From an uncultured Pelagibacteraceae bacterium (GTDB lineage: Bacteria; Pseudomonadota; Alphaproteobacteria; Pelagibacterales; Pelagibacteraceae), in contig CACHIV010000003.1 of assembly GCA_902579985.1 (NCBI GenBank), positions 51,194-115,193 on the forward strand: a DNA stretch of 64,000 bases, written 5' to 3'. Shown here piece by piece: positions 55,820 through 64,000 of the stretch (the first letter of the stretch is position 1; every line of letters begins with the position of its first letter). The notes beneath the pieces are model-generated. The model ran no database searches. It was not told the DNA's origin and was given only the letters and a program-made list of their open reading frames with translations. The position numbers and the translations under genes are program-made.

Positions 55820-56563
55820 ATGAATAAAAGGTCTTTTTTCATTGCAGGCCAGCACGCTGTTATAGAAGCACTTAAAAACCCTAACAGGAAGGTAATAAGG
55901 GTTTTTTTGACTGAAGATAGCAAAAAAAATATTCATAAGAAAAATCCAAAAAAAAATATACTAAAAGATGTAAAAATTTATTTTAAGTCAAAAAAAGAAT
56001 TAGATAAATATACTTCCAAAGATCAAATAATGCATGGTGGTTATGTTGCAGAGGTTGAACATCTAGAACAGCCAGTATTAAAGGAATTTATAAAAGGAAA
56101 AAAAAATTTAACATTTATTTGTATTGATGAAGTAACTGATCCCAGAAATATTGGTTCATTGATAAGAAGTGCAGTATGTTTTAATATAGATGGTTTAATT
56201 ATTAAAGACAGACACTTTCCATCTGATAGTAAATTGATGTATAAAGCAGCAAGTGGATGTATAGAACATCTAAATATATTTGAGGTAGCAAATATAAATT
56301 CTACACTCAAAAATTTAAGAGAAAAAAACTTTTGGGTGTATGGATTTGATACAGTAGGAACAAAAAACTTTACAGAAATTAAATGGGAAGGAAATAATAT
56401 ATTACTTTTTGGATCTGAGGGTTTTGGAATGAGAAAACATACTAAAAAATACACAGATTATTTTGTTCGAATAGATATAAATAAAAATGTTGAAAGTTTA
56501 AATATATCTAATAGTGCGGCTATTGTATTTCATCATATTAATTATTTAAAAAAATTATCTTAA
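55820..56563 (+). CDS. rlmB: 23S rRNA 2'-O-methyltransferase RlmB-like (SpoU family)
   Basis: 'GQHAVIEALKNPNRKVIRVFLTED', 'IDEVTDPRNIGSLIRSAVCF', 'LLFGSEGFGMRKHT', 'LNISNSAAIVFHHI'. Confidence 0.92.
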   Translation: MNKRSFFIAGQHAVIEALKNPNRKVIRVFLTEDSKKNIHKKNPKKNILKDVKIYFKSKKELDKYTSKDQIMHGGYVAEVEHLEQPVLKEFIKGKKNLTFICIDEVTDPRNIGSLIRSAVCFNIDGLIIKDRHFPSDSKLMYKAASGCIEHLNIFEVANINSTLKNLREKNFWVYGFDTVGTKNFTEIKWEGNNILLFGSEGFGMRKHTKKYTDYFVRIDINKNVESLNISNSAAIVFHHINYLKKLS

Positions 56564-56573
56564 TTAAAAAAAT

Positions 56574-57668
56574 TTAAACTTTATTTATAATATTTTCTAA
56601 TTCTACAAGCGTTTTTTTTTTATTAAATCTATTGAGTGAATTAAAACCTTTCTTCGCTTTATTAATTGCATGATTATAATTCTTTACAATATTTATTATT
56701 TGTTTTTTAAAACTTTTATCACTACCAGGTTTATATAAATAACCAAATTTTCCATTTTGAAAAATATAATCGCTTAAACCAACTTTTGTTGGTGCTAAGC
56801 AAGGTATCTTATAAGAGAGAGCTTCTCCTAAAATATTTGGTGTGCCATCATATTTTGATGTGACACAAACTAAATCGATTATCTTATGTAATTTAACAAG
56901 AGGATTTTCTACATATCCATAATATTTAATATTTTTAGAAAATTTTTTTGAAATTTTTTTCATTTCATTTAAACAATTACCTTTGCCAACAATATGAATT
57001 TTATATTTATCAAAATTATTTAGGTCAATTAAGTTTCTAATAAAAAAAATTGGATCTTTATCATAAACTAATCTACCTATGAAGAAAATATTATAACTCT
57101 TTTTAACTTTTTTTTTACCATAATTTTTTGGGAAAAAATTATAAACAACTTTTACATTTTTTATATTTAAATTCTTTTTAAAATGATTCTTATTATCTTC
57201 TGAAAAGGTAATTACCATATCTGAATATTTATAAAATTTAATAATAAATTTTTTAAAAAAATGTTTTTTATTTATGTATTTTGACTCGTATTTGTTCTTA
57301 GTATTTGAAATAGCCGTTGGTGTTCTAATAACCAACTTTTTTTTTAGTCCTAAAAATTTAAGTATTAATAAAAAGAAATGATCCTGAAGTGAAAAAATTA
57401 TAGTATCTTGTTTTAAAATTTTAAGTAATAATAAAGTACAAATTAAATTATTTAAAATTCTAAATCTATTTAGAAAATTAATTTTAAAATTAATTATTTT
57501 AACTTTTTTACTTATTAATCTTAATCTTTTTATATTAAAAGTATTAGTGACTAAAACTACTTCATTATTTATTGAAAAATGATTGAGATAGTTAATTAAT
57601 GTTTTTTCTATACCACCATCTGAAATTTGGGGACAAAAAAAAACTATTCTTTTTTTATTCTTACTCAA
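56574..57668 (-). CDS. Glycosyltransferase family 4-like
   Basis: 'NIFFIGRLVYDKDPIFFIRNLI', 'TSKYDGTPNILGEALSYKIPCLAP'. Confidence 0.88.
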   Translation of the reverse strand: MSKNKKRIVFFCPQISDGGIEKTLINYLNHFSINNEVVLVTNTFNIKRLRLISKKVKIINFKINFLNRFRILNNLICTLLLLKILKQDTIIFSLQDHFFLLILKFLGLKKKLVIRTPTAISNTKNKYESKYINKKHFFKKFIIKFYKYSDMVITFSEDNKNHFKKNLNIKNVKVVYNFFPKNYGKKKVKKSYNIFFIGRLVYDKDPIFFIRNLIDLNNFDKYKIHIVGKGNCLNEMKKISKKFSKNIKYYGYVENPLVKLHKIIDLVCVTSKYDGTPNILGEALSYKIPCLAPTKVGLSDYIFQNGKFGYLYKPGSDKSFKKQIINIVKNYNHAINKAKKGFNSLNRFNKKKTLVELENIINKV

Positions 57669-58660
57669 TTTTGCTTATAAATATTATTGTCTATCAAATA
57701 CTTAACGTATTTTTTTACACCAATTTTTAAACTATGTTTTGGACTAAAGTTTAAAAGTTTCTTAGCTTTATTAATCGACAAAGTTCCTCTACTAGGTTTT
57801 GTAATATCTCTTTTTTTTATTTTGAATTTTAAATTTGGAAACATTTTTTTTAAATTCATAACAAATGAATATAATGTTTGAGCTTTACCGTAAGTAATAT
57901 TAAATATTTGATTAACACCTTTATCCTTAGTTGCAGCTAAAACACACCCTTTTGCTAAATCCTCTATATAAGTAAAATCTAATTTTTCATTTTTTCCCTC
58001 TATTTTAATTAATTTGTCTGTAAAGGCATTTTCAATAAAAATTTGTGAAACCCTTCTATTCATATCAGTTGGTCCATAAACAGCTGAAGGTCTAATTATT
58101 GTGTAAGGAATTTTATTTAAAACACTTATTCCTTTAGTTATAATCTCACCTGCAAGCTTCATTGTTCCGTAAGCCTCCTTTGGATTTACAGGACTTGTTT
58201 CATTAACTTTATTAGAATTAAAATCTCCATAAACCATACTGGAAGATATGTATATAAATCTTTTGCATCTGTAATTCTTTTTTATCTTTTGAAGTAAAGC
58301 TATTGCATCAAGTAAATTTACTGTAGAATCAATAGATCCAATCTTTGCTTCATCAGTATTTAAATTATCAAGCTTAGCGAGAGGTAATGCAGCTGTATGA
58401 AATATAATTTCAGGTCTATGTTTTTTGATAATTTCAAATACTGATTTAAAATTATTAGTATCACATCTTTCAATTATTTTATTTTCGATAAGATCTAATC
58501 TTTTTTTTCTATAATCATAAAAATTTTTTTTTGAAGGATTCATATATCCACCAAAATTATCTAATAAAACGCATTTTTTAACTTTCTTTCTTCTTAATAA
58601 ATCGATAGCTATATGTGTTCCGATAAAACCCAGTCCGCCTGTTATTAATGCTGTCTTCAT
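57665..58660 (-). CDS. NAD-dependent sugar-nucleotide epimerase/dehydratase (extended SDR)
   Basis: 'ALITGGLGFIGTHIAIDLLR', 'YGTMKLAGE', 'IIRPSAVYGP'. Confidence 0.9.
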   Translation of the reverse strand: MKTALITGGLGFIGTHIAIDLLRRKKVKKCVLLDNFGGYMNPSKKNFYDYRKKRLDLIENKIIERCDTNNFKSVFEIIKKHRPEIIFHTAALPLAKLDNLNTDEAKIGSIDSTVNLLDAIALLQKIKKNYRCKRFIYISSSMVYGDFNSNKVNETSPVNPKEAYGTMKLAGEIITKGISVLNKIPYTIIRPSAVYGPTDMNRRVSQIFIENAFTDKLIKIEGKNEKLDFTYIEDLAKGCVLAATKDKGVNQIFNITYGKAQTLYSFVMNLKKMFPNLKFKIKKRDITKPSRGTLSINKAKKLLNFSPKHSLKIGVKKYVKYLIDNNIYKQN

Positions 58661-59769
58661 AAATTCAATGTTGAAATAAACTTTTTAATATTTGAAATGA
58701 CATAATTTACTTGTTTTTTTTTCATATCAGGAAATATAGGTAAAGTAACTATTTCTTTTGATAAAATATCTGTTTTTGGTAATTTTTTTTTATAATAAGA
58801 TTTTAAGTATTTTTGTTCATGAAGAGGTGGATCAAAGTGGACTGATACTTCAATATTTTTACGTCTCATAAAATCTAAAAAATTAGTACGATATTTTTTT
58901 GGAACTCTTACAGTATACATTTGATAAGAATGACTAAAATTTTTAGAAACTTTTTGTAAAATAAAAAAATTATTGAATTTAGATAGCTCTTTATCATAAA
59001 TTTTAGCTATTTTTCTTCTCTTTTTATTGAATAAATCTAATTTTTTCAATTGTGACAAACCAAGGGCTGCGAGGTGATTAGGTAACCTATAATTATGACC
59101 TGGTAATGATGACTCCCTATGCCAAAAATTTTTTTTTAAACTTTTATCTATTCCGTGAGCTATTATTTTTTTAGCTTTATCAAATAATTTTTTATCTTGG
59201 AAAGTTAACATTCCACCTTCTGTCGTAGTTATATTTTTTGTGGGAAAAAAAGAAAAACATCCTAGTCCAAAAGAGCCAGTATATTTATTTTTATATTTTG
59301 CACCTAAAGTTTCAGCGCTATCTTCAATTAATTTCAGTTTATATTTTTTACAGATTTTTATGATTTCGTTCATATCACACGGCAACCCTGCAAAATGAAC
59401 TATAATTATAGCTACAGTCTTTTTTGTAATATTTTTAACTATACTTTTAGGATCTATATTTCGTGAATTTAATTCAATATCTGCAAAGACTGGTTTACAT
59501 CCTGAATTAAGAATTGCATTAGCTGTTGAGACCCATGTAAAACTTGGAATAATTATTTCTCCCTTTAACTCTTGACATTTAATAGCACACTCTAAGGCAC
59601 TAGTGCATGAGTTCATTGATAACGAATAAGGTATCCTAAATTTATTACTAAACAATTTTTCAAATTTTATATTAAATGGTCCATGTGTTAACCATGGAGA
59701 TTTTAATGATCTTGAAATGATTTTAAGCTCATTACTGTCAATGCTTGGTTTGCATAAAGGGATTTGCAT
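58657..59769 (-). CDS. DegT/DnrJ/EryC1/StrS family sugar aminotransferase
   Basis: 'IIPSFTWVSTANAILNSGCKPVFADIE', 'LIEDSAETLGAKYKNKYTGSFGLGCFSFFPTKNITTTEGGM'. Confidence 0.92.
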   Translation of the reverse strand: MQIPLCKPSIDSNELKIISRSLKSPWLTHGPFNIKFEKLFSNKFRIPYSLSMNSCTSALECAIKCQELKGEIIIPSFTWVSTANAILNSGCKPVFADIELNSRNIDPKSIVKNITKKTVAIIIVHFAGLPCDMNEIIKICKKYKLKLIEDSAETLGAKYKNKYTGSFGLGCFSFFPTKNITTTEGGMLTFQDKKLFDKAKKIIAHGIDKSLKKNFWHRESSLPGHNYRLPNHLAALGLSQLKKLDLFNKKRRKIAKIYDKELSKFNNFFILQKVSKNFSHSYQMYTVRVPKKYRTNFLDFMRRKNIEVSVHFDPPLHEQKYLKSYYKKKLPKTDILSKEIVTLPIFPDMKKKQVNYVISNIKKFISTLNL

Positions 59770-59798
59770 AATTTATATATAAGTTTTTATTACTTTAA

Positions 59799-60896
59799 TT
59801 AAAAATTGTTAAGTACAAAATTTAAATATTGTTTACAATTGATTTTATAGTCAAATCGACCTAAGAATTTAGAGCCTATTTTGATCTTTTTGGAAATATT
59901 TTTTTTATTATTATAATAATTATTAATTAAATAAGCTAATTTTTTAGAATCACCAATCTTGATTAAGTCTCCAGCCATTCCATTCAATAATATTTCTTTT
60001 GGTCCAGTTGGGCAATCAGTAGAAATTATATATTTTTTTAAAAATTGAGCTTCAATAAGAATATTAGGTAAACCCTCAAATTTAGATGTTAATATTAAAA
60101 TATTTGATTGTTTAATATAAATATAAGGATTGTTTAAGTAACCAGTAAATTTAACAATTTTTTGTAATTTATTTTCAATAGTATAATTTTTAAGATCATT
60201 TAGATTATTTCCCTTTCCTACTATCATCAATCTAGGTTTTAGTTTTGGATTAATAAAATTTAAAGATCTTAATAAGGTTAGGTGATCTTTTTGATCTGTT
60301 AATCGTCCAACAGAAATTAAGTTTAAATTTTTTTTTTTAAAAAAATCTAATTTTTTTTTAATAAAAATTTTTTTTTTAATTAAAGACTTATCAAATGGAT
60401 TAAGAATACATTTTGTTTTTATTTTAAAAGTTTTTAAAAATTCTTTTTGAAAAGATTTTGAATTTACCATTATATCATCAGCTAAATTTAAAAAAAATTT
60501 ATAAAAAAACAATTTTATAGGATTTTTAGACCATCCTGAAGGGGATGTGTTTGATCTGGTAATAACTTTTGTATTTAATATTTTTGATAATATGATTGCA
60601 TAAATATTTGCTTGAAATGCAAAAACAAGTATTTTTTCTTTTTTAAATAATAAATTTTTAAATAAAATTGATAAGCAAACTAAGTATTTCAATTTTTTAT
60701 TACAATTTTGCCAAAACTTACTTTTTGTACCTATAAATTTAATATTTTTATTAAATTTATTATTATAATTATCATTACAAGTAAGAATTTGAATATTTTT
60801 AATTTTTTTACTAAGGTAATTTACAACTGTAAATAAATTTTTTTCTACACCTCCATCTTCTATTGAAGGAATAAAGATTATTAGTTTATTTTTCAT
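59799..60896 (-). CDS. Glycosyltransferase family 4-like
   Basis: 'LISVGRLTDQKDHLTLLRSL', 'TSKFEGLPNILIEAQFLKKYIISTDCPTGPKEIL'. Confidence 0.9.
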   Translation of the reverse strand: MKNKLIIFIPSIEDGGVEKNLFTVVNYLSKKIKNIQILTCNDNYNNKFNKNIKFIGTKSKFWQNCNKKLKYLVCLSILFKNLLFKKEKILVFAFQANIYAIILSKILNTKVITRSNTSPSGWSKNPIKLFFYKFFLNLADDIMVNSKSFQKEFLKTFKIKTKCILNPFDKSLIKKKIFIKKKLDFFKKKNLNLISVGRLTDQKDHLTLLRSLNFINPKLKPRLMIVGKGNNLNDLKNYTIENKLQKIVKFTGYLNNPYIYIKQSNILILTSKFEGLPNILIEAQFLKKYIISTDCPTGPKEILLNGMAGDLIKIGDSKKLAYLINNYYNNKKNISKKIKIGSKFLGRFDYKINCKQYLNFVLNNF

Positions 60897-60928
60897 TAAA
60901 AATTTAATATATATGAATTTTATTAATC

Positions 60929-60957
60929 TTGCTAAATTAATAAATTGTAATTATAAA
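60929..60957 (+). promoter_or_regulatory. Putative tRNA-Thr promoter (TTGCTA-N17-TATAAA)
   Basis: -35 60929-60934 and -10 60952-60957, 10 nt before the tRNA. Confidence 0.5.
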
Positions 60958-60967
60958 GTCGCATAAT

Positions 60968-61043
60968 GCCCTTGTAGCTCAGCTGGTAGAGCAATTGATT
61001 TGTAATCAATAGGTCCGCGGTTCGACTCCGTGCGGGGGCACCA
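60968..61043 (+). tRNA. tRNA-Thr (anticodon TGT), encoded CCA
   Basis: GCCCTTGTAGCTCAGCTGGTAGAGC...TTTGTAA...GGTTCGACTCC...GGGGGCACCA. Confidence 0.95.
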
Positions 61044-61787
61044 TCATTTTTTATTTCTGATAATCAAATTGTTGTAGGCAAAACTTGTAGTTCCAGTTTC
61101 ACCTATTCTATAAATTCCAATTTTTATATATGGTTTGGACGATCCATAAGGTCCATCAGTATTCTTTTTTAATAATGGAACATTTAGGTGTTGTGCAATT
61201 AGTTCATTATTCAAATAATATTTAACTGATAAGTTTTTTGCTTTTTTTTGATAATTAATATCAGCTTTAAATCTATATTTTGTATCAGGCTTTAAATATG
61301 ATTTTTTAAATACTTTACAATTATCTGATGAACATTCTCCTTTTGGAAACTTATATTTAATTTTCCAATCCATTCCAACACCTATCCATGATGGTGGAGC
61401 GCCTTTGTTTCTTCCATCATGAATTTGAAAAACAGTTGATCTATATTGCGGTGCTCCTACGATATAAATATCTGTTTCAAATATCGTTTGTCCTATCGGT
61501 AATCTATGAGTGATTTCTTGTCTTCCCGAGTAGTCATATTTATATGCAGGTTTTTTATCTGTGGGACAACTTCCTACATCACCTTTATCAAGTTTAAATA
61601 CTACACTTTCTAATTTAAATTCTTTTTTTTTAACAAAATTTGTTTTTGGCTTTCCATTAACTACTAAAGACTCTTTATCAACGATTCCACACGAAATTTT
61701 CCACTTATTTCTAACTTTCCAATCAGCTGCAAATGAGCTCACACTAAACAATAAACTCAGAACTACGATCCCTAAAATTTTTTCCAT
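61044..61787 (-). CDS. Secreted concanavalin-like jelly-roll protein, candidate polysaccharide lyase (heparin/alginate-lyase-like fold)
   Basis: Signal peptide 'MEKILGIVVLSLLFSVSSFAA'; 'TVFQIHDGRNKGAPPSWIGV' and 'YIKIGIYRIGETGTTSFAYNNLII' resemble QIH and YxKxGxY motifs of PL7/heparin-lyase-like folds. Confidence 0.55.
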   Translation of the reverse strand: MEKILGIVVLSLLFSVSSFAADWKVRNKWKISCGIVDKESLVVNGKPKTNFVKKKEFKLESVVFKLDKGDVGSCPTDKKPAYKYDYSGRQEITHRLPIGQTIFETDIYIVGAPQYRSTVFQIHDGRNKGAPPSWIGVGMDWKIKYKFPKGECSSDNCKVFKKSYLKPDTKYRFKADINYQKKAKNLSVKYYLNNELIAQHLNVPLLKKNTDGPYGSSKPYIKIGIYRIGETGTTSFAYNNLIIRNKK

Positions 61788-62989
61788 CTATCTAAAAGAT
61801 AATGAAATTCATTTAATATTTTTTCGTAATTAATCTTAAAATCTTCTTCATTACAAACTGATTTATAATATTCAAAATTTTTATTAGTTATTTTTTCTAC
61901 TTTTTCATTATCAAAACAAATATCTAATTTTTTATATAAGTCCTCAGGGGATGAAATGTCTATTTCAATTAAATGATTATTAATTTCATCATCTGGGATC
62001 AAATTTTTTGTATAAAATATTATTTTTTTGAAAAAAAATGACTCATAAATAGGTAAATTTGTAGGGCCACAAAAGGTTGGCATTACTACAGCATTACAAT
62101 TTGTGTATAAAGAAATAACTTCATCATCACTTAAAAAGTTAAATATCTTTATATAATTGTTTAATTCATTTTTTAATATTAACTCTTTTATATAATCATA
62201 ATTACCCTTATTTCCTCCACAAAAAATAAATAAATACTTTTCTTTTTTTTCAGATTTCAAAATTTTAGCAACATCAATTATATACTTATGATTTTTATGG
62301 GCCCAAAATTGAGCAGGATAAAAAATAATTTTTTTATGTTCAGGTATTTTAAACTTAAGAAAAATTTCTTTATATTTATGTAAATCATGTTTATTTTCTT
62401 TATAAATAGTAGGTAGCATTGGAATAAAATTTTGAATACATATTTTGTCATCTGGTGTTTTATAGAAATTTATTAAATCTTGTTTATTGGATTTATGTGG
62501 AACTATTATTTTAAAAGCTCTAGTAGTAATTTCTTTAAAGAGTTTCTCTTTAATTTCATAGGTATTATTTACATTATGTTCTGGAAACTGACTATTTTTC
62601 TTATGATCTAAATCCCAAATATTTGAAATAAATCCAACTTCTTTACAAAATTTAGACATTTGGGAAGGACCTAAAAATATTATTAGATCATACTTATTTT
62701 TTTTAATAAAATTATAAAAAGGGTGATTAATCTTAATTTTATTTAGAAAATCATTTAAAGAATTTATTTCAAATAACTGAGAAAAATAATTAGATAATTT
62801 ATTTTGTTCAAATAATCTATTTTTAATTTTTTTTTCTAAAAGATATTCTTTAGTTTTTTTCTTTGTAATAATTAATTCAATTTCATTATTATATTTTTTT
62901 ATATCAAAAAGTAATAAAGATGATTTAAGAGATTGAAAAAAACCTCCTCCCATATCTGGAGATCCCTCTAAATAGATACCAATTTTCAT
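61772..62989 (-). CDS. Glycosyltransferase (group 1-like)
   Basis: 'KKIIFYPAQFWAHKNHKYIIDVAKIL', 'VVMPTFCGPTNLPIYESFFFKKIIFY'. Confidence 0.82.
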   Translation of the reverse strand: MKIGIYLEGSPDMGGGFFQSLKSSLLLFDIKKYNNEIELIITKKKTKEYLLEKKIKNRLFEQNKLSNYFSQLFEINSLNDFLNKIKINHPFYNFIKKNKYDLIIFLGPSQMSKFCKEVGFISNIWDLDHKKNSQFPEHNVNNTYEIKEKLFKEITTRAFKIIVPHKSNKQDLINFYKTPDDKICIQNFIPMLPTIYKENKHDLHKYKEIFLKFKIPEHKKIIFYPAQFWAHKNHKYIIDVAKILKSEKKEKYLFIFCGGNKGNYDYIKELILKNELNNYIKIFNFLSDDEVISLYTNCNAVVMPTFCGPTNLPIYESFFFKKIIFYTKNLIPDDEINNHLIEIDISSPEDLYKKLDICFDNEKVEKITNKNFEYYKSVCNEEDFKINYEKILNEFHYLLDRWKKF

Positions 62990-64000
62990 TTATTTATTTT
63001 CAACATTTAACATTTTTTTTAGATTCAATAAATTTTGTTCAATTGATCTTTTAAAAAATTTGATTCTTTCAGATCGTAATAAGCTTATTTTATTTGAATA
63101 AAATTCAATTTGTTTATTAATAGAATAAATTTCTTCATTTAAATTGTCAATATTTTGAACAATCTTTCCTAATTTAACTCTATCTTTAAAAAAGAAAAGA
63201 TCATTAAAATTACTTTTTAAAAGATTATTTTCATTTTTTGAAAAAAATATAACTGGTCGTAATTTTGAAAAAGCATAAGTGTAGGCTGTGCCTGAAAAAT
63301 CAGTTACTAAAATCCTAGATTTCTTGTAACTATCTAAATAAGAAATATTAGAATCTAAACTAAAATTCTTATTATTTTTATATTTTTCATAAATATTATT
63401 AATAATAAAACTTTTCTTAATGTTTGCTCTATCTACTGGATGTGGTCTATAAATTATTTTAAAATGAGTATTATGTAATATTTCATTGATTAAACTATCT
63501 AAAACTTCATCTAAATTATATTCATATAACATAGAAGATAAGGTTGGGGCCAACAGTATTGAATCTTCTTGAGTTTTGTCATTTTTAAGTTTTTCGTACA
63601 CATGATCTAATTTTAAATACCCAGTGTTAATTAATAATGGTTTATTAATTTGAATATTAGATTCAGTGTATTGATTAAATTTTTTTTGAAGTGAAGAAAT
63701 TGCTATTTCTGAGGATAAAAAAATATAATTACATTTATTTAAAGCATTTATTAAATTTTTTTCTTTTTCAAGATTAACCATTGGAGTGTCATAAATATCG
63801 TGATTTATATATATTTTGTTTAGTGACTCTGGAAAGTCATAAACAACATAACTACTTAAAAAAATATCTATAGATTTTATAAATTTTAAATAACCAAGAT
63901 TTATAAAAAAAGCTTTTTCATAATTTTTAACTTCATTTGATGACCCAAGATTATAACCTAAAATCACTTCAATATTTTTTTCTTTTTTAATTTCATCAAT
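62990..64000 (-). CDS. CDP-glycerol glycerophosphotransferase-like (TagB/TagF-type) protein, truncated by right edge
   Basis: 'FKIIYRPHPVDRANIKK', 'SRILVTDFSGTAYTYAFSKLRPVIFFS'. The frame stays open past the GTG at 63967 to the window end. Confidence 0.72.
   Translation of the reverse strand: MDEIKKEKNIEVILGYNLGSSNEVKNYEKAFFINLGYLKFIKSIDIFLSSYVVYDFPESLNKIYINHDIYDTPMVNLEKEKNLINALNKCNYIFLSSEIAISSLQKKFNQYTESNIQINKPLLINTGYLKLDHVYEKLKNDKTQEDSILLAPTLSSMLYEYNLDEVLDSLINEILHNTHFKIIYRPHPVDRANIKKSFIINNIYEKYKNNKNFSLDSNISYLDSYKKSRILVTDFSGTAYTYAFSKLRPVIFFSKNENNLLKSNFNDLFFFKDRVKLGKIVQNIDNLNEEIYSINKQIEFYSNKISLLRSERIKFFKRSIEQNLLNLKKMLNVENK

Noticed and set aside
56041-56454. 137-aa minus-strand ORF within rlmB
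   Set aside because: Antisense to conserved SpoU motifs; no support as a gene.
1-64000. CRISPR arrays, transposases, integrases, prophage or toxin-antitoxin modules
   Set aside because: No regularly spaced repeats and no matching protein motifs seen in the ORF track.

Overview
The window is an AT-rich, tightly packed bacterial chromosome segment. Gene content and compactness look like SAR11/Pelagibacterales, but this is inference because no database search was possible. From left to right it holds: a 5'-truncated lytic transglycosylase gene and a convergent tRNA-Ser; a heterotetrameric sarcosine oxidase operon (soxBDAG); a periplasmic solute-binding/cyclohexadienyl-dehydratase-like protein with an ABC permease but no adjacent ATPase; a housekeeping block (nuclease, MATE, trhO, gatCAB, ruvX, pyrBC, plsY, topA, ridA, ugd, galU, panC, mgtE, lipB, rluC-type); about 29 kb of co-directional minus-strand genes forming a merged tRNA-Tyr/Gly-tuf-tRNA-Trp-secE-nusG-rif-str-S10-spc-alpha supercluster; and, beyond rlmB, a surface-glycan island that contains a head-on tRNA-Thr and a predicted secreted jelly-roll polysaccharide-lyase-like protein, running off the right edge. 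The best leads are: the secreted lyase-like protein inside the glycan assembly cluster; a perfect 14-bp inverted repeat between rplL and rpoB ending 8 nt before the rpoB start; the rpsL leader, which is the only sizeable protein-gene leader in the supercluster; the lipobox-bearing permease without an ATPase; and two cases of a coding stop codon directly abutting an encoded tRNA CCA end. No CRISPR array, transposase or prophage was seen. I found no clearly new multi-gene defence-type system.
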